A DNA stretch of 64,000 nt. It comes from Hansfordia pulvinata. Its lineage: Eukaryota; Ascomycota; Sordariomycetes; Xylariales. The translations under genes and the position numbers were made by a program. The stretch lies in contig BJKQ01000015.1 of assembly GCA_006538405.1 (NCBI GenBank), positions 1,178,001 through 1,242,000 on the forward strand, in the 5' to 3' direction. This document shows positions 1 through 12,854 of the stretch, piece after piece. The notes below the pieces were generated by a model. It was not told the origin of the DNA. It saw only the letters and a program-made list of their open reading frames with translations, and searched no databases. Positions within the stretch are counted from its first letter, which is position 1; each line of letters opens with the position of its first letter.

Positions 1-1132
1 CGCTCTTCTCAGGCGCGTAGTGGACGCTGCCAACATTGGTTCTGAAACGTGGCGAGTCGGCGTCGTCCGGAACGGGGACGATGATCTCCACGTTGTTTGC
101 TGTACTCCTCCTCTTGAACTGGGCCTTGGCCTTCAGCATGTACTCTATGCGGGAGCCAGAGTGGCTTTCGACAACACATTCGACCCAGATCAGGGGCTTG
201 ACCTGGGTGTTCAACCGGTAGCTCATGAGCTCAAACTCTCCATCAGGGGGAATGAAAGAAATGGTGCGGTCGTTCTCGAAGCGCGATAACCGAACGCACT
301 GGTGGAACTTGACGTCCTCCATCTCAATGGCTTTGCCCCTCGTCGTCCGGCCTGTCGTCTCAAACATGACCTTGTCGTTCAGCCCCAACCGCAGCTCCGG
401 CATACCAGAGAGGTAGCACTTCATCTTAACGGCGCCAAGAATCTCGGAACGCAGAACATTGCCGTTGGCCGATACCAGCAGATTCAAGCTCTCGACAACG
501 TCAAGGAACACTTCGTTCTTCCTGTATCGGATACCCTCCGAACGCCACGAGACGGCGTTGGTAACAGCAATCGGTGGCCGCGCTTGAACCTCGAGCTTGT
601 GGGATTCTTGGGTGATGTATTCTTGGAGGATCTTGGATTCGGTTGTCTGGGGGTAGCCAAAATCCATCATCTCGTCGAGCAGTTCGTAAATAATGACAAA
701 GTTGTCGCGAATGGATTCTTCTTCGAGGGCTTTGAAGTATTCGGTGAAGACTTCCACAACTTTGTGTAGGAAGAGGAGGATCTCGGCGGCGTTGGTGTTG
801 CGCTTGGTCAGGGCGAGGAGGTAGAGGTTGTTGTGGCGGATGTAGAGGTACTGCACGGCATTAGGGAGGTCCTCTGGGGAAATGCGCGACAGACAGTCTT
901 ACGTTGATACCCTCGTGGGAAAAGCATGGCGGGACGGCGGAGGATTCTTCTTCGGCTTCGCTCAGGAGGACGGGGAACTTCTCGACAGCCGACATGGGTA
1001 TGTCACCGCGGTAGTTGCGGGCCAGCAGGGTCTATTGAGCGGAGAGTCAGAAATGCAGCTTGGGGGCAACAGGTATTCTCGGGGGCGACCTACCTTGCCC
1101 TTGAGGTCGAGAAAGAAGAGCGCGGACGCCAT
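1..1132 (-). CDS. apm1: AP-1 clathrin adaptor complex subunit mu (C-terminus cut by window edge)
   Basis: Medium (mu) subunit of the AP-1 adaptor, which sorts cargo into clathrin vesicles at the trans-Golgi and endosomes by binding tyrosine-based signals. Three exons on the minus strand: 1132-1094, 1031-903 and 850-1 (continuing beyond the window), joined by GTAGGT..TAG and GTAAGA..CAG introns, all in phase. The N-terminus MASALFFLDLKGK and the following LLARNYRGD are the longin-fold start typical of mu-1. The segment LYLLALTKRNTNAAEILLFLHKVVEVF also fits, as does the mu-homology domain start with WRSEGIRYRKNEVFLDVVES and later KPLIWVECVVESHSGSR. About 339 codons are present; the family is usually 430-450 residues, so roughly the last quarter is missing. 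The neighbour Opi1 lies far away in the opposite orientation. AP-2 mu is less likely because of the MASALFFLDLKGK start. Confidence 0.95.
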
Positions 1133-4100
1133 GGTGATGTCGGGGGTCGGCGGTCAGGGTGGATGCGGTGGAAAGGGGGGCACCGAGGGCGGCGGGAGAC
1201 GATGATGGGCACTCGGCCAGACCAGCACCACGTCAAAGAGAAGGCCGCATAGAAAGCAGAGTGCAGACAGGATCGGACTGATGGCTCGCGGATATGATTA
1301 TAAGATATTACGGGCAAGACGGGGATGAAGCTCGAAGATACGGTCGGAGGGCGTGTCGTGGCGATGCGGCGGCTGCTGGCGTTGCTGCTCAGTACGGCAA
1401 GTGCGCACTGGAGCTGGGTTCAAGGTGTTACTTCCCCGTCGAATCAATCAGACCCCACGTTGCGCCCAGCCAGCGCTGGGTCGTGCCTGCCGCGCGGAGC
1501 TTACTCGTAATTGCTGGCAGCCTCACCTCTGTGGCTCAGTTGTGGCTCAAGGTACTTGGGTACATCCCTAGCCTCACCCGTCTGACCCTTCAAAAGGGTT
1601 GTGCAGGTAGCAAGATAATCCCATGTAGGCAATATAGTATCGAATCGAGGCTCTATCACATGACCCACACTGACCAACCACCCGTGCACTATTTGAGCAC
1701 CGCTGGCCCGTGAAGATTTCTCCTTTTCCTCTTCTTCTCCAACGCGCCCTTTAGACAGTGCTACTCATCATATGCACAACCGGCGCCGGCATTCTGTCGG
1801 TCGCCAGCCGTGTTTCAGTTGATTTGGAAATGCGATTTCGCGGCGCGGAGAAGGATTCAATCTAGATTTTGATGCCATAAGAGCTGCCCGAGTATTTCGC
1901 CTCACGGCGATAGTGTTGCTCGGGCGGCGTCAGAGGCACCGTACATTTCATCAACTCACATGTTGCCTCGTGTGTTGAGACTCAAACCTGGCCCAGCCTG
2001 CCATGTAGTGGTTGTCTGCGCTGCTTGACTGCGGCCGATTAGACATGTCGCTTGCACAGCCGCGTCAGGCATCCATGTCGTCGACCTCGGCTACCACTGA
2101 GCGGGTGTGTGTGTGTGTCGACAGTTTGACGACCGGTCAGCATGTGCCTGGCTGGACGGGTGCGCCCCCTTGGCCGCACTGTACATATGTCGGATCAAGG
2201 TTGGCGCATCCCGTCCGAACGCGCACTGGCTGCATCGCCGGCGAATCCAGCAGTCAGATTCCCTCCCCTGTGATCAGCCTGTGCACCCCGCGTTTTCAAG
2301 GGACGTGACGCATCACCAGCGCGGTCATTGGCTGGCGCCTGGCAAGCGTGAGGCGGCGTCGTTTTCTCGAAGATCCTAGCTGAAGGCTATTTGCAAACGT
2401 CTTGTGCTTTGATGGGCATCCGCTGGCACTGCAGACATGGCTGCTGCGATTGACAGAGCAATTCCCGTCCAGTGCCCGGCGTCGCGGGTGAGCTTGATCA
2501 TACAGAGCTTCTCGAGTAGAGCGCGATCAGCTCGCACAGAAGCGTCGCATACATGTCGTACCACGCTCATGCTTGTCTTGGGCCTGGGCACGGCACGCGG
2601 ACGGTGTAGACGCTGGTAACTCGGGCTCGGCGAGAGATGTGACAGTGTCAAGATGACGGCAGTCCTCGACTCCCCCGCATACTTCCAGGGTGCTCCTAGC
2701 CAAACCGTCTCCAAATCGATCTCGCCGGCTCTCGCAGCCCAATCCCTACTCCTGCTCGCAGACTCTCGTGCAGCCCAGTCCAGCGTTATCTCCTTGATCA
2801 CGAGCACGTGCAAATGCCGATAATCCGAGCCGGCGGCGCAGCCTTCGCGAGGGAGCGCTTGTGCCAGCCAGCACTTGGGCGCGAAGAAGACTAGAAGCCA
2901 TGGTGTAACAAACGGCCGTGTCTAGGCCGCGTCGTATCGTGTTCCCGGCTCGTCAGGTCCGTCAGCGCCTGCGGGACGTTCTCGGCCGCCCAGATCGGAG
3001 GCGACACCAGGCTGGCACAGGGGAAAAAGCAAAGAACTCCACAATGCGCCATTAAGCGCGAACGTCGCTGACCGCTTTCCGCTGCATGAGAGCGAAGACG
3101 TGTTCTGCAGCAGAGAGGCGTCGACTGGTCTGTCTGCTCTCAGGCTTTGACCAACAGCGGCGTCCAGAGCAGCGTCGACTTGTCTCTTTTTTGCGCCGGC
3201 GTCGTGCTGCCAGTGGTCGAATCAACCGAAGCTTTGAGGGGTATCAATGCAGCGCGTGGGTGGGATTTCAGAATTGAGTTAACATGTTCATCACATGCTT
3301 CTGAATAAGCGTCTGTGGATCGGCACGTGCGTCTCGCGCTCTCGGCAATTTCCTCCCACATCGTGGGATCCGTTACTGTCCGGCGGTTCCTGGGTCGCCA
3401 GGCCAGAGCGGGTACAGGCCAGTGGCGGCGGCGTGGGATGACTTTTACGACGATATGCTGGACACAGGGGTCCGCTCCACGCCCTGTCGGCTTCCAGTAC
3501 TCCGTACGCGCAGTGTTAGCGAGCCAACTCTCTTGCTGTTCAGAGCCAGCCTTGCCCGGCTCTGATGAGGTTATTACTGCAGTGCTGGTACTTGAATACT
3601 TTTGTAGTCGTGGTCGGCCTTCACAAGCCATGCATTCTAAGCCGAGACAGCTGTCTGTCTTGCACTTGGCGAATGAGATGGAAACCCACGAGACAGGGGA
3701 GGCAAGGCGGGATGGGAACGAAGATTTTGGCTAGAGCATGTGGCCGAACCCACCGTGGCCGCCCACCGACAGTCGCACTGGACACGAGTAACGAGAGCAG
3801 TGCTGTGCCGTAACTAGTGGCCTGGCGGCTTTCACAAGCCGACGGGTTTGCATCATTTCTGGACCGAAAGGGCGGGTGTCGTACGCTAGACCTGGGGAAA
3901 CCCCTGCTCAGGACCATTCACAGAAACCCAGGTGCTACGCTATCCCCACATAGCCCACTTGGGAGCTGGATGAGAAGCCTCGGACCCTGCATTGCCCATC
4001 CAAGCTGTAGGTCACGTTGTGGGTAGGCCTGGCGCTGGGCCGGGGGCCTGATGTGGCAGAGATTCGCCACGGGAGCCACGAGGGCCAGGCCCCGACGCAA

Positions 4101-6580
4101 GCACAGCACCCACAGCGGCGACTCGACGAGTGTTTGGTGGGCACGTCTGCGCGTACGTCTGCAAGTGCAACTGCAGGCAGCGGTGGGGTACAGGATGGAG
4201 TCGAATCGAGGGGGTCGCCTCCTGGAGTGTCCTCTCCTGGTCGGAGCGAGGGAGGAGTCTGGTCTCGGAGACAAGTTGGCGCCCGGTCTGGAATTGCGTG
4301 CGAAATCCAGCCCCGACTGACAGTGGCCACACCAGATACAGTGGCAAGGGTTGCCTCGTGGTAGGATCGTGCTGCGACCCTCTTGTCAGTCTCCAACAAG
4401 TTCGTGTATGCGCTTTGCTCGGGGAAGAGACGGAGTGTTCGTCTAGGGAGTCTGGGGCCTCGTTGGCCTGAAGGGCGGGCTGATGAGAAGTAGGGGCCAG
4501 CGCACCGATCTGGGTTCAGTGGCGCCCAGCCGGCGCACATGCAAGGCCTTCCTCTGTCACTGCATCCATCAATAACGGACGGACGCTGGCACGCCGTGCA
4601 TATGAATTTGGGCGGCATATCCGTGAGCCAACCAAAAAAGGGCAAATCAGCTGAATGCTCTGTGGCGAGGGCTGCCCGCGGTGCCACGATGGAGATGGAT
4701 GGATCTGCAGATTGGCACCCATATGGGATCCGTTCGAAGTACGGTACCTACTTCCATGCCTTCACTGTGAGGCCTGGAGTTCGACGGACTAGGGCCGTAT
4801 CCCGTAGAGATGGTTTCAGGGCAGGATGTAATGTGTAAGTGAACCGAACGTATCAAGACGCACGGTCTGCAGTGCACAGCAAAAACCCAGAAAGCCTCGT
4901 GCGCATCCATGTGATGGATTGGGTAAAGAGGCCTGACAGCCGACTCCTCCCATTTCCCAATGGGGGTGGCAGGCGTTTGCTTGTGACAAGGTCGCGACAA
5001 TGAACAAGACGGCCACCTGAGCAAGGACAGGAGAGGCAGAGAGAGGCCATAGCAGAAGCGCAGGCGGTGGTGATGGTGGCTGACGGAGCCCTTGTCCCCC
5101 ACGCCCCTGGAGCAGGGCCGTCATTCCATTTTCTTACCATTTCCTCGTCACGCCCTACCCAGAACCAATCCATCTCATCTCGTCTCATTTCATTTCCACC
5201 GTCAGCCGTCAATCAACCAAGCAATCAATCGTGATTTATCTTCCTTTCTTTGAATCAACTGACACCGATTGTCTCCAGCGGTTTCTCGGCTCGATCTGTT
5301 GACAAAAGTACCGTCACTTGCGTTCCAGTTCTGCACCCGATACCTGACGCATACGAAGACGCTGCCTGTACTATTACTGAGTCGTCTTTGTCGTCCCACC
5401 ACGGCCAAGGACCCTCGGATATACGACTCAAGTCGGTTGTGCGGCTCGAGATTGTATCTGCCGCTCCCGGATCGAACGACTGGCAACCTCAGCCACTTTA
5501 TCTCTGCCCGACTCTTGCTCGTGCGACCCCATCCCATTGTTTGAATCCTCGCGAAACGACAATCTGCAGGATCCGACCGCCGTTTGAGATTGTGCCGGGT
5601 GCGCAGCCAGTCCGTTTCCCTGCCTGTCACGTTGGCTTTCACGTGTCATTGGACATAGCAGGGCAGAGGTACTCCGAGTACCTGTCCCCGTTGGGCGATA
5701 CCTCCTGCCGCATTCGACTCGCGGACCAACGTGCCGGAATCGACCGCCACGCGAGCTCCACCAGAGGTATCCCTTCGAGGTATCTCGAGGGCTGAGTACT
5801 TCCATCCAGGAACTGGCTACGTCGTCGGCTCCACAGCTGGGGCCACTCGCGTGTGCGCTACCGAGCGTGCTGCCGCTACCGGTACCGCTCCCCGGCTTTA
5901 ATTGATCAGCTGCGTCAGGTGGTTTTTTTCTGCCGCGCTGTGCCGACTCGACAGCAGCCGGGCGCTTTTGTCGCACCCCACTGGAAGCCATTCGACCTCC
6001 AGTGGTCCCAGGCCTGGTAACGCTTCGATCGCCGGTGCAGGTGCAGCAGAAGCGGGCCAGGTACCCTCGACCTGTACGAGTACCGTCTCGTCGTCCTTGC
6101 CGCTCGCCGGCCTCGCAGCACAGAGAAGGCGCAGGTGCAGCGCAGTGCTGGAAGGAGCAGCCCCAAACACAAAACACCCCCGGCCCGCAGAGCTCGTGGC
6201 CCTGCCCACCGGCTTCGCCCACCCGCCCGCCTGTCTTAGGTATCGTCCGTCTCTCTGCCCACGAACCTTTCACCTGCATCTGATCTCTTTGCATCCTCGT
6301 CCGATCTACGCCCAACCGTCTTGCGCTTTTCGTTCTCATATTCTGATTTATTTCCCTTGTTTTGCCTTTCGTTTCCACACTCTCTCTCCGCCTGTACCAC
6401 CACCGCCCGCCCCATCGCCCTTGCGACGCTGCCGGGATTCTACCCAACATCCCTACAGCCCTATCGCCCTCGCCGCGCTGCCACTCGCCCTCACCGCCAG
6501 CATCGCCATCGCCAACACGCCGCCGCGCTCCAGGGCTGGGAGGCTTCCCAGACCCTGCGAGACGGACACCCTCTCCCAAC
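1133..6580. other. Long intergenic region between apm1 and opi1
   Basis: About 5.4 kb separates the divergent starts of apm1 and opi1. I see no convincing coding sequence: open frames here have arginine/proline/serine-rich, low-complexity translations and no recognisable motif. A short (GT)n run lies near 2105-2118. The last ~350 bases (about 6240-6580) are strongly pyrimidine-rich on the plus strand, which fits a fungal promoter/5' leader for opi1. The stretch is unusually long for this gene-dense part of the genome and may hold long 5' UTRs or non-coding transcripts. Confidence 0.5.
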
Positions 6581-8499
6581 ATGGACAGCAATTCGCACTT
6601 ACATCTCCCGCCCATGTCTACTCTGGACTCGCAAAAACAGCCCCGTTCCGCACTCCCCGATTTGCGACAGTCCTCGCCACACCACCCTTCTGTCATTCCC
6701 GGCTTTACCGACCCGTTTGATCGCGCCTCTTCGCTGCCTTCATATCCGCCGCCCTCCTATACCCAGACTCGCGATTCCATCTCCCATCGTTCTTCCGATC
6801 CCGTCAAGCCCGAGCTGCCTCCCATTCTGTCGCACCCGACGCACGGCGACCAGACCCGGCCTCCTTTCAGTGCCCATGGCCAGACTTTACCCTCATTGTC
6901 CTCTCTGACCGACCCAACCTCTGCCCCTCGAAACCCGTCTTTCCAGTCCGGCCTCCCTGCGTACACCGCGTCGCCTGCGTCGTCCGCATCGCCTTCCAAC
7001 CACTGGCCCAGCGGCAACCCGTTGACTGCGTACTACACGCCCAGTCATGCGCACGGCGAATCGCCTATGCGCATGGATGTCGATGCATCAAGTACCACGA
7101 CCCGAAGTGCAGCTTCTCCGGACCGTCTCACGGACCTACGGGCTAGTAGTGTTAGCCTCGATGATCCCGACGTCCGCATGGCCGCCGAGGCTTTGGGGGA
7201 CCTGAAAGCCGGTAAGGCGAATAATGCCCATTTGCAGTGTCATGCAATACTGACGTGTGATCTTGGTGGCTGACCTTCATAGACTTTGTGTCCTCTCCGT
7301 CCAGCAAGGCGACGCCCCAGCCCGGCTCGCCGCGCTCGCAAGCTAGCAGCTCGCAGCCTGAGCCTCTCTTCTCTTTACTCACCACTTCCCACCCCCTGCT
7401 GGCGACAACCATTGAAGGAGCCACTTCGGCGTATATCAGCTCGAAGAACTACTCGCCTCGTTTCAGGTCAGGCGCAGAGTACGTTGAGGGTTATGTTCTC
7501 CCCATCGCCAACACTGTCGGGTCGGTGAGCAGGGTTACGGGTGTGGAAGGCAGTGTCCGGTGGATTCTAGGCGACCGTGCAAGAAACTCGCGAGACGCGA
7601 ATCTCGAATCCGACGAGACTGGCTCCAAGAAACGCCGCAAGGTTGGCAGCATTGCTGACTCTACATCGGGCACGCCGCGGGACCGACGTTCTTCGGATAC
7701 CAGCATGGTTGATGAGCTTCCTGCATACGATAATGCGCAGTCGCCTCCATACACAGAACGATCCACCCCCTCCGACCGTCAGCCCAACCAGTCCATGCAA
7801 TCAAGGCTCGTGATGACCACGTCTGGGCTGAGCATTGCAATGACAGAAGAGAGCCTCAGGAAGCTGAAACTTTGCATGACCTGGATCAAGAGAGCCAATG
7901 TTCGCATTCGCGGCGTTGTCGATTCACTCAAGGTAACAATTGAGAATCTCGAGACGCGCGAATCGCAGGGCCGGCTGGAGAGCGGCGAGACACAAAATCA
8001 CGATGTGCAGTCTCCCAACGACGACTCGAGTCGCAATCGCATTGCCCGACAGATTATTGACTACAGACTGGACGTCGTGGGCGCCCTCAAAGACGTGACT
8101 GGCATCCTCAGCAGGTATGCGACGGGCGCCCTGCCGGCCAATGCCAGAGATCTCGTTGCCCAACATCTCCGGACCTTCCCCAGACGCTGCCAGATCGCGG
8201 AAGCCATGGGCCAGCGCCAGCAGGGAGGTCAGGGTCAAGGCGACGACGCGGGCGCTTCCCAGAGATCGGAGGGTTCGCCCGAGAACCCAAACAAGGAGCA
8301 GGCCCAGCGTGTTCTCGTGCTTGCTACTGAGGGTCTGGACATGATTGGCCAGTTATTCGGTGTCTTGGATGGCACCATCACGAGCGCCGAGGAGTGGTGC
8401 GAGAAGTTGGAGCAAAAGAAGCGGGAACAGAGGGAAGGCCTTTGGGGGACGCCCAGTCAGAGCCCTCCCGCCTCACTTGGCGACGTTAAGACGGGTTGA
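6581..8499 (+). CDS. opi1: Opi1-family transcriptional repressor
   Basis: Fungal Opi1 homologue; in yeast Opi1 represses phospholipid (INO1-type) genes and senses phosphatidic acid at the ER, and in Neurospora this family includes the clock-controlled gene ccg-8. Two exons: 6581-7211 and 7283-8499, joined by a GTAAGG..CATAG intron that splits a Gly/Asp codon; 615 residues. The first ~210 residues are Ser/Pro-rich and disordered. The Opi1 domain follows, with LLTTSHPLLATTIEGATSAY, then SKNYSPRFRSGAEYVEGY and later VRWILGDRA. A basic patch KKRRK may be a nuclear signal. The C-terminal half is helical (LRKLKLCMTWIKRANVRIR). The open frame extends upstream of 6581 without stops, but 6581 is the first ATG giving the usual MDxN-type start; 6614 is an alternative. 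Confidence in the family is high and in the exact start moderate. Confidence 0.92.
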
Positions 8500-9434
8500 G
8501 ACGGCAAAAGGTCTTGGATTATCTTGGTGGCGTTTTCTTGAAAAGCAGGTACACAAAAGGGCTGGGCCGGAAAAGGAAGGGAACGAGACATCGTTGCTGA
8601 GTTGATGGGTTCTAAAAGGGCCATGTCCGGAGTCGAGGGTCCGGTGTGCGGGACAACCCATGCCACTCATGGCACAGCCCGGCACCGCCATGGAGTTGGG
8701 CGCTGTTCGTTGGGATACTGCGACCGACTGGGCTCATGTCGCCTGAGGTCGATTCGCCCGGCGCAATGACCTGAAGCCACTGGGACTCGAGTTCTGGAGT
8801 GGCGGACGATATACACGATTTACGGAGTACGTGCCACTGATGATGCGCCATGCCTTCAAGGGTGTTTCTGGAAAACAGGTCAAAAGGACGGAGCACAAGT
8901 GGATGGGAGGCTCGATCAGACAGGGGCCACAGGATCATGGCGTTCAGTTTCGCAGCCGATATAGCGATTTATGCGTGTAGCAAGCGTGGACCATTTACGT
9001 CGTCGCGCTCTTACTAAGTATCAATCGACAGCGCATCTTGACAGCCGTGAGTCTTGTTGGTGGCCGACATTTTGCAACTTCTTTACGTGTTCTATGTCAT
9101 TTAGGTCCTGGACGTGGCAGGTAAACTACTTGGCTTACAACGGCAGTACATTTGAAAGTTAACATCCATGGTGATGCTTCATGAAAAAAGTCCAATATCC
9201 ATGTGACAAGTCGTACGCGCGTCTAACGTTGATTTTGTAGTACTATTTCCCCCCCTGAAGGTTTCGTCCTCTACCGCGATTCCGCAATGCTGCTTCATTC
9301 TTGGTCCGATCTTCTCTTAGTTATTCCGGTGCTTGCTAGCTCATTCCAAATTAAACCCATTCTCGGGTAGTTGCCGTGCTCATCTAGTGCTGTTCTTCCT
9401 CGTATCTCATGTCTGATCTCCCGTCCATGGTGCC
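8500..9434. other. Intergenic, convergent 3' ends of opi1 and a hypothetical gene
   Basis: This 935-base stretch between convergent genes should hold both 3' UTRs. No coding signal, RNA gene or repeat was recognised. AT content rises around 8960-9420, as expected for 3' flanks. Confidence 0.5.
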
Positions 9435-10070
9435 TCAACCGAGCTTGTCCAAAGCTTTCTGTATATCCGCTTCACCGGTCCGCAGCGAGCAGATCTTCTT
9501 GATTGATTCGTCCACCATTCTATCCGCTTTGGCTAGTTCTTCGCGTAGATCCGGTAGCTGAGGGGCATACGCCACATTTTTTTCTGCTGTTTCGATCTGC
9601 CAAAGAATCACCGAGGCGCGCGTTCCCAGTGTTGTATAGCGGCGCTCGGCCGCCGGGATCAACTTGCGAATAGTCTCCAAGCGCCTCTCGTTATGCTTGC
9701 GTGCTGCATGCTTGTAGATTCCCTCCTCCAGGGCCCGGGCCTCGTCTGGCTTCAAGTGAGAAGCCGTGTAGAAACACCTCGCCATAATGGAGGCCATGTT
9801 CCAGTCCGACCGGATCGCTACCGCGACTTGGCGCTGGTCATCGGGAGATAGCTTGCAAAAGGTAGGCGATACGATGGTCAACAGTGAGGTCGTAAGCTGG
9901 ACTTCCTCTAGCCCATATGTGTTCATCGTCGCGGCCGGCCTGGTGGCCGGCAGGTCTTGCGATCGACCCGCGGCGCTGGGGTCGTCCCGGTAGCGGGAGG
10001 GCGGCGGGATCTGGTCGGCTTCGGGGCGGGAGGCCTTACCCTTGGTCGAGCGACGCTGGAAGAGAGGCAT
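9435..10070 (-). CDS. Hypothetical helical protein
   Basis: Single-exon gene of 211 residues starting MPLFQRRSTKGK. An in-frame ATG 24 bases upstream (10094) is possible, but 10070 gives the more natural start after an adenine-poor leader. I do not recognise the family. The first ~60 residues are basic and disordered, rich in Ser, Pro and Arg. The rest is predicted helical and charged, with LQTSLLTIVSP-like amphipathic stretches and a likely coiled-coil tail (DLREELAKADRMVDESIKKI). No signal peptide or membrane segment is visible. Codon use matches its neighbours. It is convergent with opi1, and the upstream side faces a 1.9-kb intergenic stretch. It may be a signalling or scaffold protein restricted to a fungal lineage, but there is no direct evidence for that. 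Confidence 0.7.
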   Translation of the reverse strand: MPLFQRRSTKGKASRPEADQIPPPSRYRDDPSAAGRSQDLPATRPAATMNTYGLEEVQLTTSLLTIVSPTFCKLSPDDQRQVAVAIRSDWNMASIMARCFYTASHLKPDEARALEEGIYKHAARKHNERRLETIRKLIPAAERRYTTLGTRASVILWQIETAEKNVAYAPQLPDLREELAKADRMVDESIKKICSLRTGEADIQKALDKLG

Positions 10071-12015
10071 GATTGCGGGTTGATAGGCTTGCAAGGGGCG
10101 TATTGGGATGATACTTGCCGGTGTGTTGGCTGGCGATACCTGCCGTTGAGTGATACTTACACAGCTCGGTGTCTTGTGATACTCCGCTTAGTGGCAAGTG
10201 GGCTTTAAGGGGACCTACCGTCTGATTGAGTCGGGAGGGGATTTGGTTGTGTGGTTGTGGAAAGCGGGATGTGGTAAGAGGAAGTGGATGAGAGGAAGAT
10301 TGGAAATGTGCAAGCGTTAAGTGTGATGATTGATGTTGTTGTGTTGAGTGATGTCTGTCGATCGAGAGAAGCGATATCGACCGACCAAGCTACTCCTTAA
10401 GTATACCATGATTTCCACTTCGCATCGTTCAGAGTCTTGACATTCGCACCTGCAAGTCGAAGGGTAGTGCAGCCGATCCTTTGTTAAGGCTCGCATGAGA
10501 GTCCTGTGCTCAACGAGCTGTTTCTAAACACCGTCTGCCCTGTGCGCGGTGTTCTGTTGTTCATATGAACTCGATGTGCACTGCCTACGAGAGGGTGCAG
10601 GGGAGAGGGAAACAGAAAGGAAAGTGAGGCCAGATATATGCAGGGGTGTCTCATACACAACAAGGAGGTCTGGGGTTTGGAAGGGGTTGATTATCAATGA
10701 GTCGGCCTGAACAACCATGTGTCATAGCATCGAACTGTTCAACAAGGCTCGCCTTTGATATTATATTGATTCATTTTCTTCCAGTAGCTTCTCAGGAGGT
10801 TTGATTCTATTGGAAAGGCAAAGACAGCAAATCAGAAGAAGGTCACGTGGCGGCCTGGGAAGCGACAGCCTCATCGATGCCTTTATTATGACACTGTTCT
10901 TTACCCGGTCATGGTCGCCCGTCGAACAGGTCAGAGCATAGGATGGGTGTCAATGTTCATTGCAGGGCGTTTCGGTGTGGCCGAAGAAGAGGCATGATGA
11001 AGGGCTGTGGGACTGAACATACACCTGATGTTGACAAAGCGCCTCAAGAAAAACAACCGGGACAAAGAAGAGAAGAGGTTCTGCAGCTGCAGTCGAAACA
11101 AGCTTCGTCCAAGAGAAGCATTGCCAGGGGATCTCCCGACCGAGCTCTGCTTACTCGTTCTTGTTCATGCCAAGACTGTATCTGGCGTCAGCTCGGCCGC
11201 CAGTCCTGGACTCTCGAGGGCGACTGACTGTTCGAGTCGCAACTATTACCGATGATCAAGCTGAACAGCCGCATGTCAAAGTACCAACATAGACATCCTC
11301 ACGTCAGACCGTAACATCGCGGGGCGGGGCCGCGCAGCAGAGCTCTCGCGACCTGCGAGTCTAAGCCTGGCGGATTGGTTTTCTGGTCACAGGGGTCGCA
11401 TCCGGCTTCCACACCCCGCAGAGAGTGCGCATCGCACCGCCACTTAGTAGAAGCAATTCGGGGGAGTGATTTGCACGCTGCCGAATGCGAGTACTTGGTT
11501 TCGAGCTGTGCCCGCGCCCATTTGCGACGGGACGAGCCAGCCCGCAGCAGCGAAACAGGGGGCAGAGGCAGAGAGTCCGGGGTCAGCACGGCAGGCCAAT
11601 TTGGCTGGGACCTCTTTCGGCGCAATGACACTGCGCACACGCACTGCCTCTCTGGCGAGCGGCCGACAGAGACCCGCGCAGCATGTCCCCACTGCCTCGG
11701 GCGCCCAGCTCATTGGCGCGTTATTTCGAGGCGGAAGCGGGCGTCGTGTCGCATCTGGCGATACCTTGGGACCTGCATGTAGTAATCGGGGCTGCGGAAG
11801 CCTCTCGCTGGTGGCATCGCGGCTGAGCCTGCAGGCAGGCACTGTGTGTTGCCGGCAGAACCTTCCAATGTTTGTGTTGCGTTTGGGACGGAGACATGGC
11901 GTATAAATATGTTGAGCTGTCGCCGGTCATCTTGGCAGTTCGAGAGGAGCAGCATTCACAGATATCATCACTACTAGACCAGCATCTTACCAGCTTTCCT
12001 CAGCAATCCGCCATC
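10071..12015. other. Divergent intergenic region between hypothetical gene and rhamnogalacturonan acetylesterase
   Basis: 1.9 kb between divergent starts. Apart from the TATA element at 11902 nothing was recognised. Open frames on both strands around 11375-11900 overlap one another and lack family motifs, so they are treated as chance. Confidence 0.45.
11902..11909 (+). promoter_or_regulatory. TATA box of the acetylesterase gene
   Basis: A TATAAATA sequence lies 114 bases upstream of the ATG at 12016, at a plausible distance for a core promoter with a short leader. It suggests a regulated rather than a housekeeping promoter, which fits a secreted plant-cell-wall enzyme. Confidence 0.55.
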
Positions 12016-12854
12016 ATGTTTGCCAAAAGCTTCCTCCTCGCTGCCGCCGCGGCTGCGCCCCTGGGCATCATGGCCAGTCCGGCACCCGCTGCCCCTTCTG
12101 CGGCCAAGTCCAAGGCGCCCGCCTTCATCCTGGCTGGCGACAGCACGACCGCACCGGACGGCGGCTGGGGCGACGGGTTCCTGAGCTTCGTCGCGGACTC
12201 GGCCTTTGGCAAGAACCTGGGCCACGGCGGCGCCACGACTGTCTCCTTCCGCGAGGGCGGCGACTGGGCCAACGTGCTGGACCTTGTCAAGTCTCACAAG
12301 ACCGACAAGCAGCCCTACGTCACCATCCAGTTCGGCCACAACGACCAGAAGCCCGCCAAGAACATTTCGCACGCCATGTTCCAGAGCAACCTTGAGAAGT
12401 TTGCCAACGAGGTCAAGCAAGCTGGAGGCACTCCTGTAAGTCGAAACTCACTCAATGTCCAGAGCGCGGGCGTACCCTCCGAAGCAAGTGGCTAATTCTC
12501 CCCTAGCTCCTCGTCACCTCGCTGACGCGGCGCAACTTCACCGGCGCGCACAAGGTGCAGCACGACCTGGCGGCGGAGCGCGAGCTGACCATCGCGGCGG
12601 CCAAGAAGGTCGGCGCGGACGTGCTGGATCTCAACCACGCCAGCCAGGCGTACGTGGAGGCGCTGGGTGAGGAGGCGGCGCACGCGTACAACCGGGTCGA
12701 GGGCGACATGACGCACCTGAACGAGTGGGGTGGCATCGTCTTTGGCCGTATGGTGGCCGACCTCATGATCGAAAAGGTCGCGATGGCGGTGGAGCCGTGG
12801 ATCCGGGCCAACCAGACCATGTCGGACCTCATTGCCGAAGGGCAGCCTGCTTAG
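12016..12854 (+). CDS. Secreted SGNH hydrolase, rhamnogalacturonan acetylesterase-like (CE12)
   Basis: Predicted secreted esterase that removes acetyl groups from the rhamnogalacturonan backbone of pectin. Two exons: 12016-12435 and 12507-12854, joined by a phase-0 GTAAGT..CCTAG intron; 255 residues. An N-terminal signal peptide (MFAKSFLLAAAAAAPLGIMA) is followed by a short Ala/Pro linker. The SGNH blocks are present: GDSTTA with the nucleophile Ser43, a GGATT glycine block, GHND, and a C-terminal DMTHLN containing the Asp207/His210 pair. The length is that of fungal RgaE-type enzymes. The upstream frame opens at 11872, but the signal peptide fixes the start at 12016. A TATA box lies at 11902. 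The next gene is convergent. Activity on another acetylated polysaccharide cannot be excluded from sequence. Confidence 0.92.

Noticed and set aside
3935..4687. 250-codon minus-strand open frame in the long intergenic region
   Set aside because: Low-complexity Pro/Ser/Arg/Cys translation without motif, overlapped by several other frames.
5428..6696. 422-codon minus-strand open frame
   Set aside because: It overlaps the opi1 start on the other strand, is Arg/Gly/Ser-rich, lacks any motif and is a typical GC-rich shadow frame.
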